Positions 1-12,712 of a DNA stretch of 64,000 nucleotides are shown in pieces. The notes below the pieces were generated by a model. That model did not search any database, was not told the origin of the DNA, and saw only the letters and a program-made list of their open reading frames with translations. Source of the stretch: Platycnemis pennipes (lineage: Eukaryota > Arthropoda > Insecta > Odonata > Platycnemididae); the NCBI GenBank assembly GCA_933228895.1, contig OW121855.1:42918698-42982697 (forward strand). Direction: 5' to 3'. The position numbers and the translations under genes are program-made. The stretch's first letter is position 1. The number at the start of each line of letters is the position of its first letter.

Positions 1-2040
1 GAAAACACTTCATTAGAGTGGTAATGGTTCTAATCGATAGCGAGTTATGGATAATAAAAGCCATTGAAAATACGAGACTGGAGGAATTTTAAATGCTGTG
101 CTACAGAAGAATGACGAAAATCAAATGGAAGCGTGAAGCAAAGTTGTGAGAAGAATAGGAGAAAAAGAAATCTGCTGAAAATTCTAAGACGAAGACTAAA
201 AAATCTTAGGGTAAAATGACGCCATGAATAAAAATTTAGAGGGGGGATAAGTGGGTCGGAAGAAATGGAAAGGAGAGCTTGATGTGACATATGGAGTGAT
301 TACTAAGATATTAAAATGGAAGGAACAGTCTTGCTAGTAAAAAGATTGGTGGGAGAAGGACTAGGGTATCGTCTTTGTAACCATCAGAATTGTCTCAAAT
401 AGGCTACTAACTACCGAGTCATGGAAAACAGACACAAATGGTTAACAAATGTTGGTATGTTAGAATCGCTCACTACACCATTTCATCATTTTACCCATTG
501 TTTTTACTTATTCGGGGGCTGTATGCTCGAGACTCACGAGAAAAATAAGTGAAAATAATAAGTGTGATTATAATGAGTGATACAAGCAAACCTAAATTTA
601 TGAACCATTCATGTTCGTACCGTGTAACTCCTTGGTTACCTACCTATTCGAGAAAATCTCGACAGTTTCAAATACATCCCCCAGGAGCAGAGAGGTGTCC
701 AACAGATCTTAGGGCTGGTGGCAATAGGTGATGGATTATGCTCTCAGAGTAAAACTTTCGAATAAGAAAGGAGGAAAAATATTTCCGGCTAAGTATGAAT
801 GGAACCTGTGAGTCTGGAGTTTCATAGTTGAGCCCTGTGAAATCCATTGACTGAGAAATAATGTCCGCTTGGTGACGTACTTGATGCTGATAGCTTCAAG
901 ATAACAGAATGTTCGTAGTTGCAGCATATGTGAGCTAAGCATCGGATATTCCTTCTCAATCTCCCTGGTTTGGTCTTTTCCCCTCTTTATCCGAGTTCGC
1001 TTACATCCCCCCCCCCCCACCTGCGTTACCTATACCGTAACCTCACACTCCCGAGCTTCAGGCGCAACACTTCCTTAAGAGTGCGGTGGCGTTTTCTCAA
1101 CCGCATAAGTCTCCTCCTCCGCCTCTTTTAACTGCACTCTGATTGACTTCCACTTAAGGTCGCATCGTGGGAGGAGAGATACCGTGAGCGTGAACTCGTC
1201 CGTTGTAAACGCCTCTTAATATACAGTCCCCTCTGCCGTGCTGCCCAAGCCCTAAAGAATCCATGTCTCTCCTCAACCCCAGCACTCCAGACTTGGATAC
1301 TCTTCATCCTTAATCATATCCTCTAGTTGAGGGAAATTATCGTGCCCGAGTCCATATCGTTCTCGCATTAGACAATAGATATAAATTATCATGAACTGCC
1401 AGGTACCGATTGGATGCTTTTCTACACTATTTAACCACTGTTGATAAAAGAAGTTCCCGCTTAGCTTAACTTTGGTTAGTGTTCACGATAATTCATCTTC
1501 AGCAACGGTCGTAATTTTTACGTCGTAACGTGTTATTCAAGGTACAAATCACTCATTCATCGCAATAGTTTGTTCTCACTTTCCAGAGTTACCGCCGAAG
1601 GAATCTATTATTTGCTACTGTATTATGTCTGCATTGACACCTGACCAGCCCACTTAAAAACTAGGAATGTTTGCTATAACAGATATCCAAATTAAGACTT
1701 CAACATTTTCACTGGAGAAACTACTTTCTACGTTAATTATTCAATGATTCTCGGTTATAAGTGTCTTTTTAAAGCACATACCTCTTCGATAACGATCAAA
1801 ATCAACTAATTATGTGTCCCTTTCCCTTTCCAAAACTAAAAAATAACTTTTTTTGGGCTAAGGAAAAATAATTTTCACGCTCATATAAGGAAAACATTTC
1901 CTTGTATCATCCATCGTTATTTTCTGCGTGATTCCTTGTATCCCATTTCCTGAATCCTGTTAGAACAAGCACTTAAGAGTGGATGAGAAAATAGAAATCT
2001 TTTTTTTTTACCTGTTTCTCAGAACAGAAATGTCCCTCTT
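1..2040. other. Non-coding stretch, nothing recognised
   Basis: Both strands carry only short open frames (94 codons or fewer) with biased, low-complexity translations and no recognisable motif. The one simple-sequence mark is a run of twelve C at 1007-1018. No repeat, tRNA or transposon end is apparent. Confidence 0.5.
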
Positions 2041-2470
2041 TCACCGCTCCCTCGTTAAACGATTGCACGGTGGAGTAATATATATATACATTTTTTTCTC
2101 TCACTCCTCTCTACGCTTTCGTCTTTCGAGTGCTCCTTGCCTCCGTCAATATGGATAGTTCGCTCGAGCGCAACACCTTAAACGCTCGGCCGGGAAAGGG
2201 GTTGCAGACGCGTTCCTTTTTGGTCGAGCCTCTAGCCATCGATGGCCTCCTCCTCCCGCTCGCTCGCCGCACGTACTGGGAAGCAATTAAGCGGTCGGGG
2301 TGCAAAGAGACATGTGTCGAGGGGTGTCGGTGCCATAAAAGTGGGCGGGAGGAAGAGGAGAAAACGATCGAGCCGGAGAACTCTTTTGCCAGACTCCGAG
2401 CTGGATTGCGGGTGACGAGCAGTTTAGCCTCCGTTTCAAAACCTACTAGTCGTAGATTTTGAACTAGAAC
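2041..2470 (+). promoter_or_regulatory. CpG-rich block with TATA-like start, possible promoter or first exon
   Basis: A T/A alternation resembling a TATA box lies at about 2078-2088, followed roughly 20-25 bases later by TCACTC (2101-2106), which is close to an arthropod initiator. The next 350 bases are distinctly richer in GC and CpG than their surroundings. A plus-strand frame runs to 2462; its first true ATG is at 2151, giving about 103 codons that are Arg/Ser/Leu-rich with no recognised domain. The opposite strand is also open here, as expected for GC-rich sequence, so coding is not established. The promoter reading is inference only. Confidence 0.3.
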
Positions 2471-2989
2471 TAGTAGTCCAAATTTTTACCAAACAGCTGC
2501 CTAAATACCTCCTTCGCACGGAGCCATCTTGAAGTGTGCCCGAATTTCTTTGGTATTAGTTTGGTCGTCAAGTTTAGTTAGTCATCTACTGTTGTCGTCG
2601 GCGATGGGGAGGAACGAGTGTAAATTTAACGGAGCTAATGGCATCGGCGGAATTGCTGTTAGGTAAAGCAGAATGGTCGGTGAATTCCGTCAACATTCAG
2701 TCTCCATCTATGTTTATTGCATTAAAATACAGAGGCCTCGTGGTACCAATATATTCGAAGGAATTCGGAAATAAGGATTGATTTAAAAAAATAGGCCTCA
2801 TTTGAAATATTTGCTTTTCGCTCTTCAAACTTTGATAAAATTAAGATGTTTGGTAATTCACTACAAGTTTTTTAACGTCTAACGAAATCTGTGCTCGATT
2901 TTTAGTTATTTGGCTTAAGGCTTTCGCTTTGTGAAATGCATAAACTTGGATCGAGATATCATAATTGCACATTTCAAAAATTCTCCAGG
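2471..2989. other. Non-coding stretch, nothing recognised
   Basis: AT-rich sequence with no open frame of note and no repeat that I can match elsewhere in the window. Confidence 0.45.
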
Positions 2990-3000
2990 TTGAGTGGTTA

Positions 3001-3509
3001 CACTTGTTGAGTATCGAGGGCAGATGAGGAAACAGGAATGAAACTACAAACCTTGCCTACGTGTAAAGGGTTTAATGCACCCCATCTTAGGGGTATATAG
3101 AAAAATATATGAAGATAACAAACGTCAATAAATAAAAGGATCAGCATTTATTACGAATATAAAATTTCAATGTAACATTCTGTGCAGCCCTAATGATGAG
3201 ACGTTCAAACTGCTTCTGGAATCTGGCGTAAATAGTCTGTCTATCAAATCCAAGGTAATTCTATATTGAAACTTTGTATTTAAAATAATATGCTGTAATT
3301 TTATTTTGTATGTGATGATGATCATTTTATTTATTGACGCTTTGTATCTTCATATATTTTTCTATATAGGTTTTCTATATATCCCAGAAAATGGGGTGTA
3401 TTAAACCCCGAAACGTAGGCAAGGTTTTGTAGTTTCATTCCTGTTTCCTGACCTACCCTCGATACTCAAAAGGTGCATCCGATTAAAGAGGTCGATGAAC
3501 CATATTGTA
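3001..3509. mobile_element. Foldback-type MITE with long inverted arms and 11-bp flanking repeats
   Basis: Two arms of about 130-140 bp, at roughly 3007-3136 and 3331-3469, are near-identical reverse complements. Both contain GAAACAGGAATGAAACTACA, a CCTTGCCTACGT block, a CACCCCAT block and an AAAAATATATGAAGAT block. About 195 bp of unrelated AT-rich sequence separates the arms. An identical 11-base word, TTGAGTGGTTA, occurs at 2990-3000 and 3510-3520 and may be the target-site duplication. If so, the right end carries about 37 bp beyond the symmetric arm. No transposase is encoded. The superfamily is unassigned. Confidence 0.8.
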
Positions 3510-3711
3510 TTGAGTGGTTAGTAATGAGTGAATAATGAGAAATTGGAAGCTTTTTAATAATTCAGGAATGAGAAAAATGGATCAATAACCATTTGTGAAG
3601 GATGGTGACTGTGTTCGTTGGCTATCATACTGTGAGGTAATCGACAGCTAATGTCATTTGTGCCTTCTTAGGATAGGAGAGTGATTGGGTAAGTGTAGAA
3701 ATTTTTCAGAG

Positions 3712-3948
3712 AACGAAATAAAGGTGGAAGGAAACCCAGCTTTATCGCCAGCCTGCTCTTGATGAAACACTCCAAATGATCCACGGTTTAATAACCCTCC
3801 CGATGGATGAAGCACTTGAAGTAATCTCAGCATAGAACTTGAGTGGGAAACGGTATATCAATGAATCTGGCACTGCCGGGAAACGAACACAGTCCCTCAG
3901 GATGGTAAGTGAATACCCTAGCCATCTCATCAATCTGAACCCAGTATT
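3712..3948 (-). mobile_element. tRNA-headed SINE, family S, copy 1
   Basis: Read on the minus strand, this begins with a tRNA-like head (GGCTAGGGTA box A-like, GTGTTCGTTTCCC box B-like) followed by CGGCAGTG. It continues into the body shared with the copies at 5.1 and 38.6 kb: a CATACCG-like block, an AAACCGTGGA-like block, and a terminal GGGTTTCCTTCCACC block matching GGGTTTCTCTCCACC in the 38.6-kb copy. SINEs of this type are Pol III-transcribed and depend on a partner LINE for mobility. This copy is diverged and non-coding. Confidence 0.7.
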
Positions 3949-3962
3949 ATTCTCGTAAAAAT

Positions 3963-5060
3963 GGCGTGCGTCATGATTAGGACATTAACACGCATATTCT
4001 CTCCGTGTTGTTGTCTTCATTGCCATTGCAATACGTATCTCTCTTTCGTCAGGTGAGACGCATAGGGGTTAGTGGCTCGTGGTCTTGGCAACCTCCTTAG
4101 AACGAAGTCGTTTATCTTCTAGCGGTTCAAAAATAAACTCCCGGTCAATTGCATCTCCTTTGTTTTTTATGTAACAACGCCGCGGTCCTGAGCAGTATTG
4201 CTGTGTTTCAAATCTAAAATGATGTTTGAAAATATAAGTATGAACTAATTAAAAAAATTGTTTGAGGAGTTTAGAACATTTATGCTTGTCGCATCTCATG
4301 AGAAAAGAACAAAATCAGACGAATTCTTCCGTTATCTCGTTATTCCGTTTTGCACAAGTTCTCATATCGTGATTACGTTGCGGCTTTGTGATAAATGACA
4401 AAGATTCGCCTGAAGATTGTTCAAATTAATTACATTGATATCGATGATGGTATCGCGGACTCTCAGTTTGACTTTTTTCGACTAATTGAAAATTTAATTT
4501 GCAATGAAAAAACTTCTCTCGTTTTATAAGGCCCAAAAACGTTTTCTCGGATCAAATACTTATTCCGTATTTTTTTCTTTCCTTCTTCTCATGTTATAGA
4601 GCAAATATTCCTTTCTCCAACAACTCTGGTGATGCCAAGATAAGCTGCCTCACCATGTGCTTCCTTACATTTAATCTAGACGAAATGTAATTAAATGAAC
4701 GATATTTAATTGAAGGAAACGCAGGATAGCTGTTGTGCAATCATTCAAATCGTATGAAAATGCTCCTAAGTTTCAGTGCTTCGCGAATCATGGTGTCGTA
4801 TTCAACAGTAATACGAAATTCTCGAACTTATTTATGTAGTATTAAATGAATGATTATGGAAAACACCCATAATCATTTATACGCAAAGTGATGATGGGAA
4901 ACATCCGTACATTTCATTCAGACCATTTCGCCAGGGGTTGAGGCCACGAAAATGCATAAAAAATAATGCATTCCCTTGTTTTTAATAATGTTTGATGGAA
5001 CCATATTATTGAAATCCAAAATCCTTGGTATACATCTGTCTGGGAAAAGGAGATTTCAGG
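3963..5060. other. Non-coding stretch, nothing recognised
   Basis: AT-rich sequence without open frames of interest or recognisable repeats. Confidence 0.45.
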
Positions 5061-5069
5061 AAGTGGGGA

Positions 5070-5385
5070 ATCAGTTTAATTTGGTGGCTAGGGTACGGGC
5101 TTCCTGTCCCGAGAGCCTGCGTTGTATTCCTGGCAGTGAACGAGCTTTTTCGTTGGTATGCCGGTCCCTACTTGAGCGCTGTGTGGATAACACCTCAAGC
5201 TCAGTACTCCGTCCGTCGAAGGGGACGTTGAAACGTGGACCAATTGTCGCCTTCCGTTAATAGTAGGCTAACGCCGACGCCGGGTTTTTCTCAGCCCTCC
5301 CTCCGTTTCCAGAAAAAATCCAATCACCGTCCAATTGTTGTCCAAAATGATCTTCGTTGCCTGTCACCTCCCCCAAATCATTATT
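5070..5385 (+). mobile_element. tRNA-headed SINE, family S, copy 2
   Basis: The head near 5080-5135 has TTGGTGGCTAGGGTA and a degenerate B box (CGTTGTATTCC), then GGCAGTG. The body shares CTCAGTACTCCGTCCGTCGA, GACGTTGAAACGTGGACC and GCCGGGTTTTTCTC with the other copies, and the tail is a TGTCACCTCCCCCAAA block. Plus-strand frames of 68-94 codons across it are incidental. Assignment rests on block-by-block similarity to the copies at 3.8, 23.8 and 38.7 kb. Confidence 0.75.
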
Positions 5386-8300
5386 TCATGCAGTTTTAGA
5401 TATTCCTCCAACCGACGCATAGTGACGTCTGAAAATATCCCTTAAAATCGGCGTTACATTTTTTTTATTTTAGACCATGCTTTCCCTCTTCTTAGCACAT
5501 ATCTTTTGATCCAAGCACATTCGTGCTACGCTTTGCGCATGCCCTCTGTTTCATAACACTCTTCCTTCTCCACGGCGAGTCCCTTCGACCCCATTCACCC
5601 GTGACTTACTTGGTCTGCCCCGTCCTCTCAGACTTACCTATCTCAGGGACATCTGTTTTGATCGACTCACGTCCATTCTCCAGTGGCGATCAAACCGACG
5701 CAAGGAACGCTTTTTTTAATTCCTAAACAGAAAAGGAGTTGGGGTTGCTGTACATCTTCTGGGAAAATGGAAAATGGGTAGATGGGAAAGCCCGAGACAA
5801 AATGGAATTGGTTCGCAAGTTACGGACATAAAATGGAAGGGTGAATCATTGTGAAGGAAAGACATGGAGATTTACTCGGAAGGTCACATACGAGATGAAT
5901 GAGTAAAAATTTAATGAGTATATTGACCCTTTTTTTGGGTAATTTAGGCGCGAAAATACTGGAAGTTGAAATTCGAACCAGTGGCCCTAGTCTTGAATCT
6001 TTCGCTACGAGGTTAACGAACAAAATTGGTCGCTATGATGACGTCATTATTTTCAAGTTATTCATTTACCGACAAGCGCCAGTCTTGAAAACATGCGTTC
6101 CTAACGAATTTATTTCCTTCTTTTGCGCAAAGAAGAGTAAAGAGCATTCGTTTACGGCTCAACGAAGGAATTATTATCGCTTTGGTTGGTTATGCAAACG
6201 AATATTCTCCCGAGAAGGGATCATTAATTATAAATTTTTGTTCTGTACACTATGTACTACAAAAGATATAAATTGGCAAAGGATGATATTCAACTGTCTC
6301 CTGTAGATAAAGTTGAAGAAAATGTAAGGAGATATCTAGAGCATGACACTCGTAATGATGCCCAAGGGATTCGTCCCTAAATTAATCGAACTCGGTTTTC
6401 CCGATGGATTTGTTTTGCCATTGGTCATTGCGAAATACATATATAAACATAAAACTTACAAAAGTACATACATTATCCCACTTATTTCAATGTGTTAATA
6501 AAACAAAGAATTGTGTTTAGCCTATAGCATATCTAAACCTAATTTAAGGAAAATTATTAGGATTTAATTAAAGCATTAAATATTCAGTTACCTATTCATT
6601 AATTCTTTATATTGAACAAATAGCTTCAAATATGAAAAGATAGTTCAAACATCATTATATAAATATATCATTTCTCTTTTCAATTTAAACAAAATCTACG
6701 AAACATCCCAAACTTTCTTGGCTCACTTAGTACGTGCAGTAGTATGACACGGATATTGTTGCGTACACGTAGTCAGTATGTTTTTGGTTTCCGTCTCGGA
6801 GGTCGCTGCAGAACAAGCGTTATGAGCGAAACGAAGACTTTTCGGTGGATTGTTAACGAATAATTTAGAGGCTCGTTCTATAATTCGTTGAGATCGAAAT
6901 TTGTTATGAGGCTAACAAAGTTCCACTAAGGGATGACTGAGTGGGATATTACCATTAGCCATAATTAAAACAGAAATTCCATCAGCAAAGTGAGGAATAA
7001 GACGGGAACTGTAGGAAACCGTTCTAAACATATTAAAGCTTAAGTTAGTGCATAATTTGAACTACTTATTGTTAAAACTAGCAGTTGAACTAAGCTTTTG
7101 GATTTATTCATATTTAATATGTCACATAATAATAGTTGTCAAGGTCTATTGTAAAGCAAACTTCTCTTGAATAGCATGTGCCGTTGCTCATCTTGGTTCT
7201 TGACAAGGTAAGAGTCTTTTATCTTGCCATATTGGGTGACACAAAGTCCCTTTCTGAAATCGTGCTTTCTTACTTTTTAATCAAGCTTGATGCCAACCAC
7301 TTACGCTGCTTCCTTTTATAGTCTCCTCTTATGTCATTGTTCCTATTATGAATTTAATGATGTTGTGAAATCGTTTAAGTCCATTTGTTTCTCGTTTGCT
7401 CTTTGATTGAAAACTTTAATACGCCCATGGCTCGCCCAAAGCGAAGAAAAACTGTATTATATCCGTGGTCCAATTAAGTTTCCGTGTTTTAAACGCTCGC
7501 CTTCTTTTTTTCGTAGCGATATTCCTTGCCCGCGGGCCATTTCGATTTCTCAATTCTCTCTGTGTCATATGTCACGTAATCGTAAGGTATTGCTCTCAAA
7601 GCCAAAACCATCTCGCCATTCGTTCAGTCCCATAGCAACTCAATGCGTGCTAATTTCTACCTCGGGGTGGCGCGCACGTGGGTGATACAGCCGGTTACAC
7701 CTGTTTTCGAACGGACTGTACCGGTTTTTTAATCCATGATATAGGAACGCCGAATGCAACGATTCGTTTTGACGCTGATATTTAGGCGTGGAAATTTTGA
7801 CTGTTCGAAATATCATGGATTACTGTCAAGCTAATTTCGAATTCAAAAGCAGCCGAGTGTGGCATGAGCCAAGTGGAAGGATTTATCTTATTCGTGGTGG
7901 AAGTCCCTTGAGACATCCTTCCATATTATAATTAAGAGTGTGGCATTAGAGTCCTTCTGATTTAGTGGATAACTGGCAGGTGAATTCCAGAGGCTTTTCC
8001 AATTGATTAGGGAAGTACTTGTTACCCTGTTACTCCTTAACCCCAATGCTACAACCTTACTTCTAATCTTCTATATAGTTAACTAATCTGTTGAAAACAA
8101 CACTGACTTCCGTAATGAGCCGTTAAGCTCCATGATCTTCGAATACATTAAGATTCATTTTACGATGAAAAACTTTTCAAGGGTTCCGAATATATCCTTA
8201 TTACTTATTAAATAGGCGAAAATAAATTAATCTATTTAACCTTAGACGTTTTCATTATATTTTGAGTAGTAATATTTCCTTACCTGCTAACATAGGAGTT

Positions 8301-9148
8301 ATAATGGAGCTCCAGAGCTGTATTTCGCCCCATATTGACGAGAGATGAAATTATCACTTTGCTGGGTAACATTTGCGGGTCTAGGAAATTAGGATCGATT
8401 TTGAAGGCTACTTTAGTTGCATGTGGTTTCTTGAGAGTATAACCTTCGCTCAGTGCCTGTTTCGTCTTTGAATTTTGCAGCAAGAAACCTCAGCTCCTTC
8501 ATAACCCACCAAAAGACTACGGAAATAGAAATTATTGAGCTAATGAAACAAGTTTCGGTCAAAAAAAATTTTTTTTATCCATGGAGTTGTGTAGCTTTCC
8601 ATGTGATATCATAGAGTCGATGAAATTTTTCTGGATCCTTGCTAGAATGTTACATGTTATTCATAAAAAGTATTGAATATTTTCAATTTAATTGTACACA
8701 TTCATCTCAAATGGTTTCTCAACCCATATAAACCCATAATCTACTCCCATTTTCCAAAAAGGTTGCATAATTTTTTAAGTTTTTTATTTTCCTTATAGTT
8801 TTTCTTAGCATACGATTCAAGTTTTCCTGTGGCGGAAGTCACAGATCTCACTGGATTAAAATTGTGGTACCCTGGGTTTTGGTGAGATCTTATTCTTATT
8901 ACTCTGACAGCATGGAAAATATTTGAGCCGGTGGAAGTATTAATACCCATTGAATGCGGTAGCACAATTCTACCTATTGCTGTTCAAAAGCAGTTAATGT
9001 TCCTTCAATCGGGACCAGGATTTAGGAGTAAGGCCATAGGTCTTTACGCCTATCTTCATCGCCCATAGATCTGGATGCCAACGCCTATCCTCGGTTGCCT
9101 GGTCACAGGCGTGACAAAAGTATTAAAGTACATAAATAAAAGACACTC
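5386..9148. other. Long non-coding stretch, one tRNA-like trace
   Basis: Nothing gene-like is supported. The longest frame (135 codons, 5899-6306, plus) has no recognisable family and runs over a tRNA-like B box on the other strand. Sequence from 6310 to 7400 is especially AT-rich. The remaining short frames look random. Confidence 0.4.
5940..6030 (-). mobile_element. tRNA-like SINE head (probable fragment)
   Basis: The minus strand carries a GGTTCGAATTTC box B (plus-strand positions 5968-5979). About 35-40 bases upstream is an A-box-like GTTAACCTCGTAGCG, the spacing seen in tRNA-derived promoters. The acceptor-stem halves do not pair, so this is not a functional tRNA gene. The sequence just after the B box resembles that of the minus-strand tRNA-like head at 42.6 kb. 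Confidence 0.45.
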
Positions 9149-9272
9149 ACAAAGATAGTTTTCCGACATTTCGGTGGCCACTATCACCTTTCTCGAAGGA
9201 GAGGAGAGAACTCCTCTCCTATCTTTGAGAAAGGTGGTAGTGGCCACCGAAATATCGGAAAACTATCTTTGT
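9149..9272. mobile_element. Hairpin MITE, near-perfect 124-bp palindrome
   Basis: The left arm starting ACAAAGATAGTTTTCCGA is mirrored by the right arm ending TCGGAAAACTATCTTTGT. The arms continue through GGTGGCCACTA and ACCTTTCTC with only a few mismatches. The centre is itself a perfect hairpin (GAGAGGAG, AGAA, CTCCTCTC). The RNA would fold into one long stem. A short CACT-like match may extend the arms by a few bases. No target duplication is clear and no coding capacity exists. It is probably a non-autonomous DNA element of unassigned superfamily. Confidence 0.8.
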
Positions 9273-12200
9273 ATAAAGTGATTCCTTATTCCCATGCTTG
9301 TTGCCAACTGTTTTTATTTTTCCTCCTGCAGTATGTCTTTCTTGCATAAACTGTATTACTGATTACTTATCCCTGACTTTGTTTTTGTGGTTTTTCAAAT
9401 AACCAAACACTTCCAATTCACGTATTGTTACTCTAGTGTGGTATCTCTGTTATTAAGTTTGATATCTCTGCTCTCTTCTGTACCTATGTGTCATTATCTT
9501 TGTTTTGCTGTTGTTTACTCCACAGTGATATCTCGCCACTATCTTCCCCAAGGTAACAACCGTATTCTTTTGATTGACTTTTATATCTACTACAACAGGC
9601 ATGTTGTTGGTCGAACGCATCATGTTAATTTCTTGGCTGAAGATGTACACTCTTGAAACACTCGATTTTACTATTTAATCGGTTCCTTATCTTAAAATAA
9701 AAAAAAAAGAGAAAAATATGCGCAAAAGTTCTTGCCTTTATTACCTTATCCCTGCTTTCTCCAAATGCCTTTACTGAAACATTGGACTTCTCTTTTAGCA
9801 TTTAATAAAACCCTGATTCCATCAGCATTTTGCTGTTTGCATTTTATTGAAATGGATGTGATTAAATTTTCTTTAAATCAACTATTGCTGTGAATATAGA
9901 CTGGTGCTCTTTCATTATTTTCGACTGTGAGGTTATACATGTCTAGGACAAAGTCCAAACATTGTTCAATATTCTCAAATTACACACCATCATACAGTGA
10001 TCTACTCTCCAGCGTTTGAAACAAGAACTGCAATGACACCAAGAATTTCTAGAACATTTTATTCTGGCCCCGAACTGCGTTATTTTTCTTCTTCCAATTA
10101 TCCTCTCACTTCCGTTCCATCTTCAATTAATTTCATATTTTGGTAACTTCCATTCTAGAGTTTTTCCGAATATTATATCCTTCACTTGACGTTGCGTCTT
10201 CATCCCATCTTTGTTCCAAATATTTTTTTTTATATTACCCTACTTTTATTAAATTGACTTCCAATTACACTCCATGCCTAAATATTTTCTCGTAGCTCTA
10301 AATCTGGCCTGAAATGCAATTTGTGCGTCTATTTAATAAGTAAATAGCTTTATACATTTTTATTCATTGTTTTAGAAGAAAAAAATATTCTTTATACTTT
10401 GGAAAAGCTCCGCCAGTGGAAATCAGATTAACCCACTTGGGAGGGAGTTCATGTACGGCTGTCTTATATGCCGTTGTTTACGGAGTGCCTAATTTCGGTA
10501 AACATCACTCTTGGCACCACTAAAGTCGGGAGATAAAATAAAATTTATGAGTCCATACAGGTGTTTGCAGCGTTATTTAGTATCAAAATAATAATTATGG
10601 GTCTATGGATGATACATATAGGAGTCAGTTCAGCTCTTTTTAGTAGTTCTACCCGTTCTTGACTTCGGTCGTTACCTCAGGCGATAGTGGCATGTTTTGT
10701 ATCTAAAACCGAGCCATTATTTTTCAAAATGGTGTTCTTTTGGCAAAATGTTTTTCATGGAGCAAAATTCATCGAGCTTGTTGCGCTGGAGATAAAGCTA
10801 GACAAACAGGACTTAATAATTAGGAATGAATCTCAGCTACATTTTTAGAATTACAGGTAAATCCTTTTATTTGAATGTGCTAAGTGCGCACGAGTGTCCG
10901 GAAGTGTAAGTAAGCTTGTCGAACTTAGCATGTCCTTAGCATGACTTTTGTTCTCACCATCGTCCACCAGTCTTATTTTTTTTCATGCCACTGTCCGCTC
11001 GACCATCCTACCTCCTAATTTATCTGGTCATGGTATTTTAATCGCTTTTTCCTTCGCATGTTATTGATTGTTCTACCTTCCGCTACCAAACGCCCTTTTA
11101 AATCTGCTGTTGTCATGTTATGACTCGCACCAGAAATCTCCCTTTGTGATTCTCTCACTTCACTTTTTACCTCACCATGTGAAAATAAATTGTCATGGCA
11201 GATAGCTTCATGCCTTAAAAGAGGTTGACCAAATATTTTTTCTTTCCATATTTCCTGTGCTTTCAATACGCTTCTTCCCTCGCCTGCCTTCTCTTTGTGG
11301 AACTCAGCGACGTGTCACCAGTCAATGCCATCTACGTCACTCCCCGATGATAACGCGTCTCGTGTGTTTTAACTTTATTTTTCCTTTTTTGCTACCCATG
11401 ACTACGTGTCTCATCGATTTAAAAGTATATACCAAGCTTGAAGAATAGATTTTAAATCTTTGCAGCCTTTATAGCCGGTTTTATATTACTTTGAAATGAG
11501 TTTTTTCTGCAGTATTTCCATGACCCTTGATTGAAAGCTGAGTGAATCATATTTAAGAAATATGATTCCACATAAATGAGGCTCTGCAAAGAGAAATCAA
11601 AACTCACATTATTAAGTATTTAATTCAGACTGAGTAGGTAGCAAAAAAAATAATAAAATTTGAGAATTGATCTTAATAAATTATGAAATTTTGAACATCT
11701 AATATAAAGATATTTACAGCTTCTGTGCGAAAACCATGATTGATGACCCATAAGAATATGTTATTTCTCTGCGATAAAATTTAAATAGGTAGTATTTCTT
11801 AATGTATTTATTATTTCTTTACGTTGAAATTCGCGCTGGTAGGAAGATTTCACGGATTGTTTATCAAACTAAGGGATTTATGCTTTTCACTACCCTACCC
11901 AAGATACATGATTCTCATGGCTTCCTACTTAGGAGGATGTATGAGAGTCTTATTCGCCCTAATACCCCATCTAGCATAGCCTTCAATTTGGGAGTATTGT
12001 GTGCAAATAAGGATAGGTAAAGTAGCCTTTTAATTTCCTCTAATTTTATCCTTCTTTTACTTTTCTAACACTTAAAAATTATAATGTCACCTCACTGCTT
12101 AAAATCCTATGCCTTAAAAATATAACTCCTACTGTTTTGTTATGACTGCGAAGTCCTGGAATAACGCAATTGCTTCTTACTCACTTAGCTGAGTTGATTA

Positions 12201-12596
12201 TGTCGTCCGTCGCTGTGTAGTAAGAAGTGTGTTGACGTCTTTTCTAACTTGGTAATAAATTCTCACGTAATATGGGATTCAGACTGCTTAGCGATGACGC
12301 AAGGAAAGTCTCACATTCCAGGCAATACTTACTGCTGCTTCCTAATCCTTTTTTCTTCTTAGAAATGCCATCGTATTTTCCTTTTCTATGCATATGTTAC
12401 CCACCTGTCCTTTTCATACTCTGCCCTTTTTCGTGTTTTAACTTCCTTCGATCACGCCTTATTAAATCAAATTAAGGTGAATACTCTATTCAATACTCTA
12501 TTCAATGCCTGCTCTAAATTTAGTGCATTTCATTTTACATAAAAGTAGCACCTTTTTGCATGTATAGACGTATTTAAACGTGAAAGAGAGGAACTA
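9273..12596. other. Non-coding stretch with one short hairpin
   Basis: No supported gene. A perfect inverted repeat of 11 bp with a 3-base loop lies at 11544-11568 (GAATCATATTT / AAATATGATTC). Short frames at 9387-9656, 11015-11448 and 11802-12020 have unremarkable translations. A 13-14 base direct repeat (ACTCTATTCAAT units) occurs near 12482-12507. Confidence 0.4.
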
Positions 12597-12712
12597 TATT
12601 GGTATGAAGAGGTTGTATGGTATGAAGAGGTTGGCCGATAGAAGAATCGAGTGGAGGGCTTCGTCAAACCAATCCTAGGATTGTGGACCCTTGATGATGA
12701 TGATGAGACGTA
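12597..12712 (+). mobile_element. LINE family L3, 3'-end fragment
   Basis: A plus-strand frame encodes KRLADRRIEWRAS followed by NQS and a stop. The same C-terminal peptide is seen (minus strand) in the fragments at 20.2-20.5 and 39.5-39.8 kb. It is followed by a (GATGAT)n tail (TTGATGATGATGATGAG), typical of a LINE 3' end. A 16-18 base unit, TGGTATGAAGAGGTTG, is tandemly duplicated at 12600-12634. Only the last few dozen codons remain. I recognise this peptide as the kind found at the C-terminus of reverse-transcriptase-type retroelement ORFs in animals; the clade is not assigned. Confidence 0.6.

Noticed and set aside
2130..2462. 110-codon plus-strand frame as a gene
   Set aside because: The apparent first codon is GTG, the first ATG is at 2151, the opposite strand is also open, and nothing is recognisable. 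Kept only as a promoter or exon candidate block.
5899..6306. 135-codon plus-strand frame
   Set aside because: No family resemblance; it covers a tRNA-like SINE head on the other strand and reads like random AT-rich sequence.
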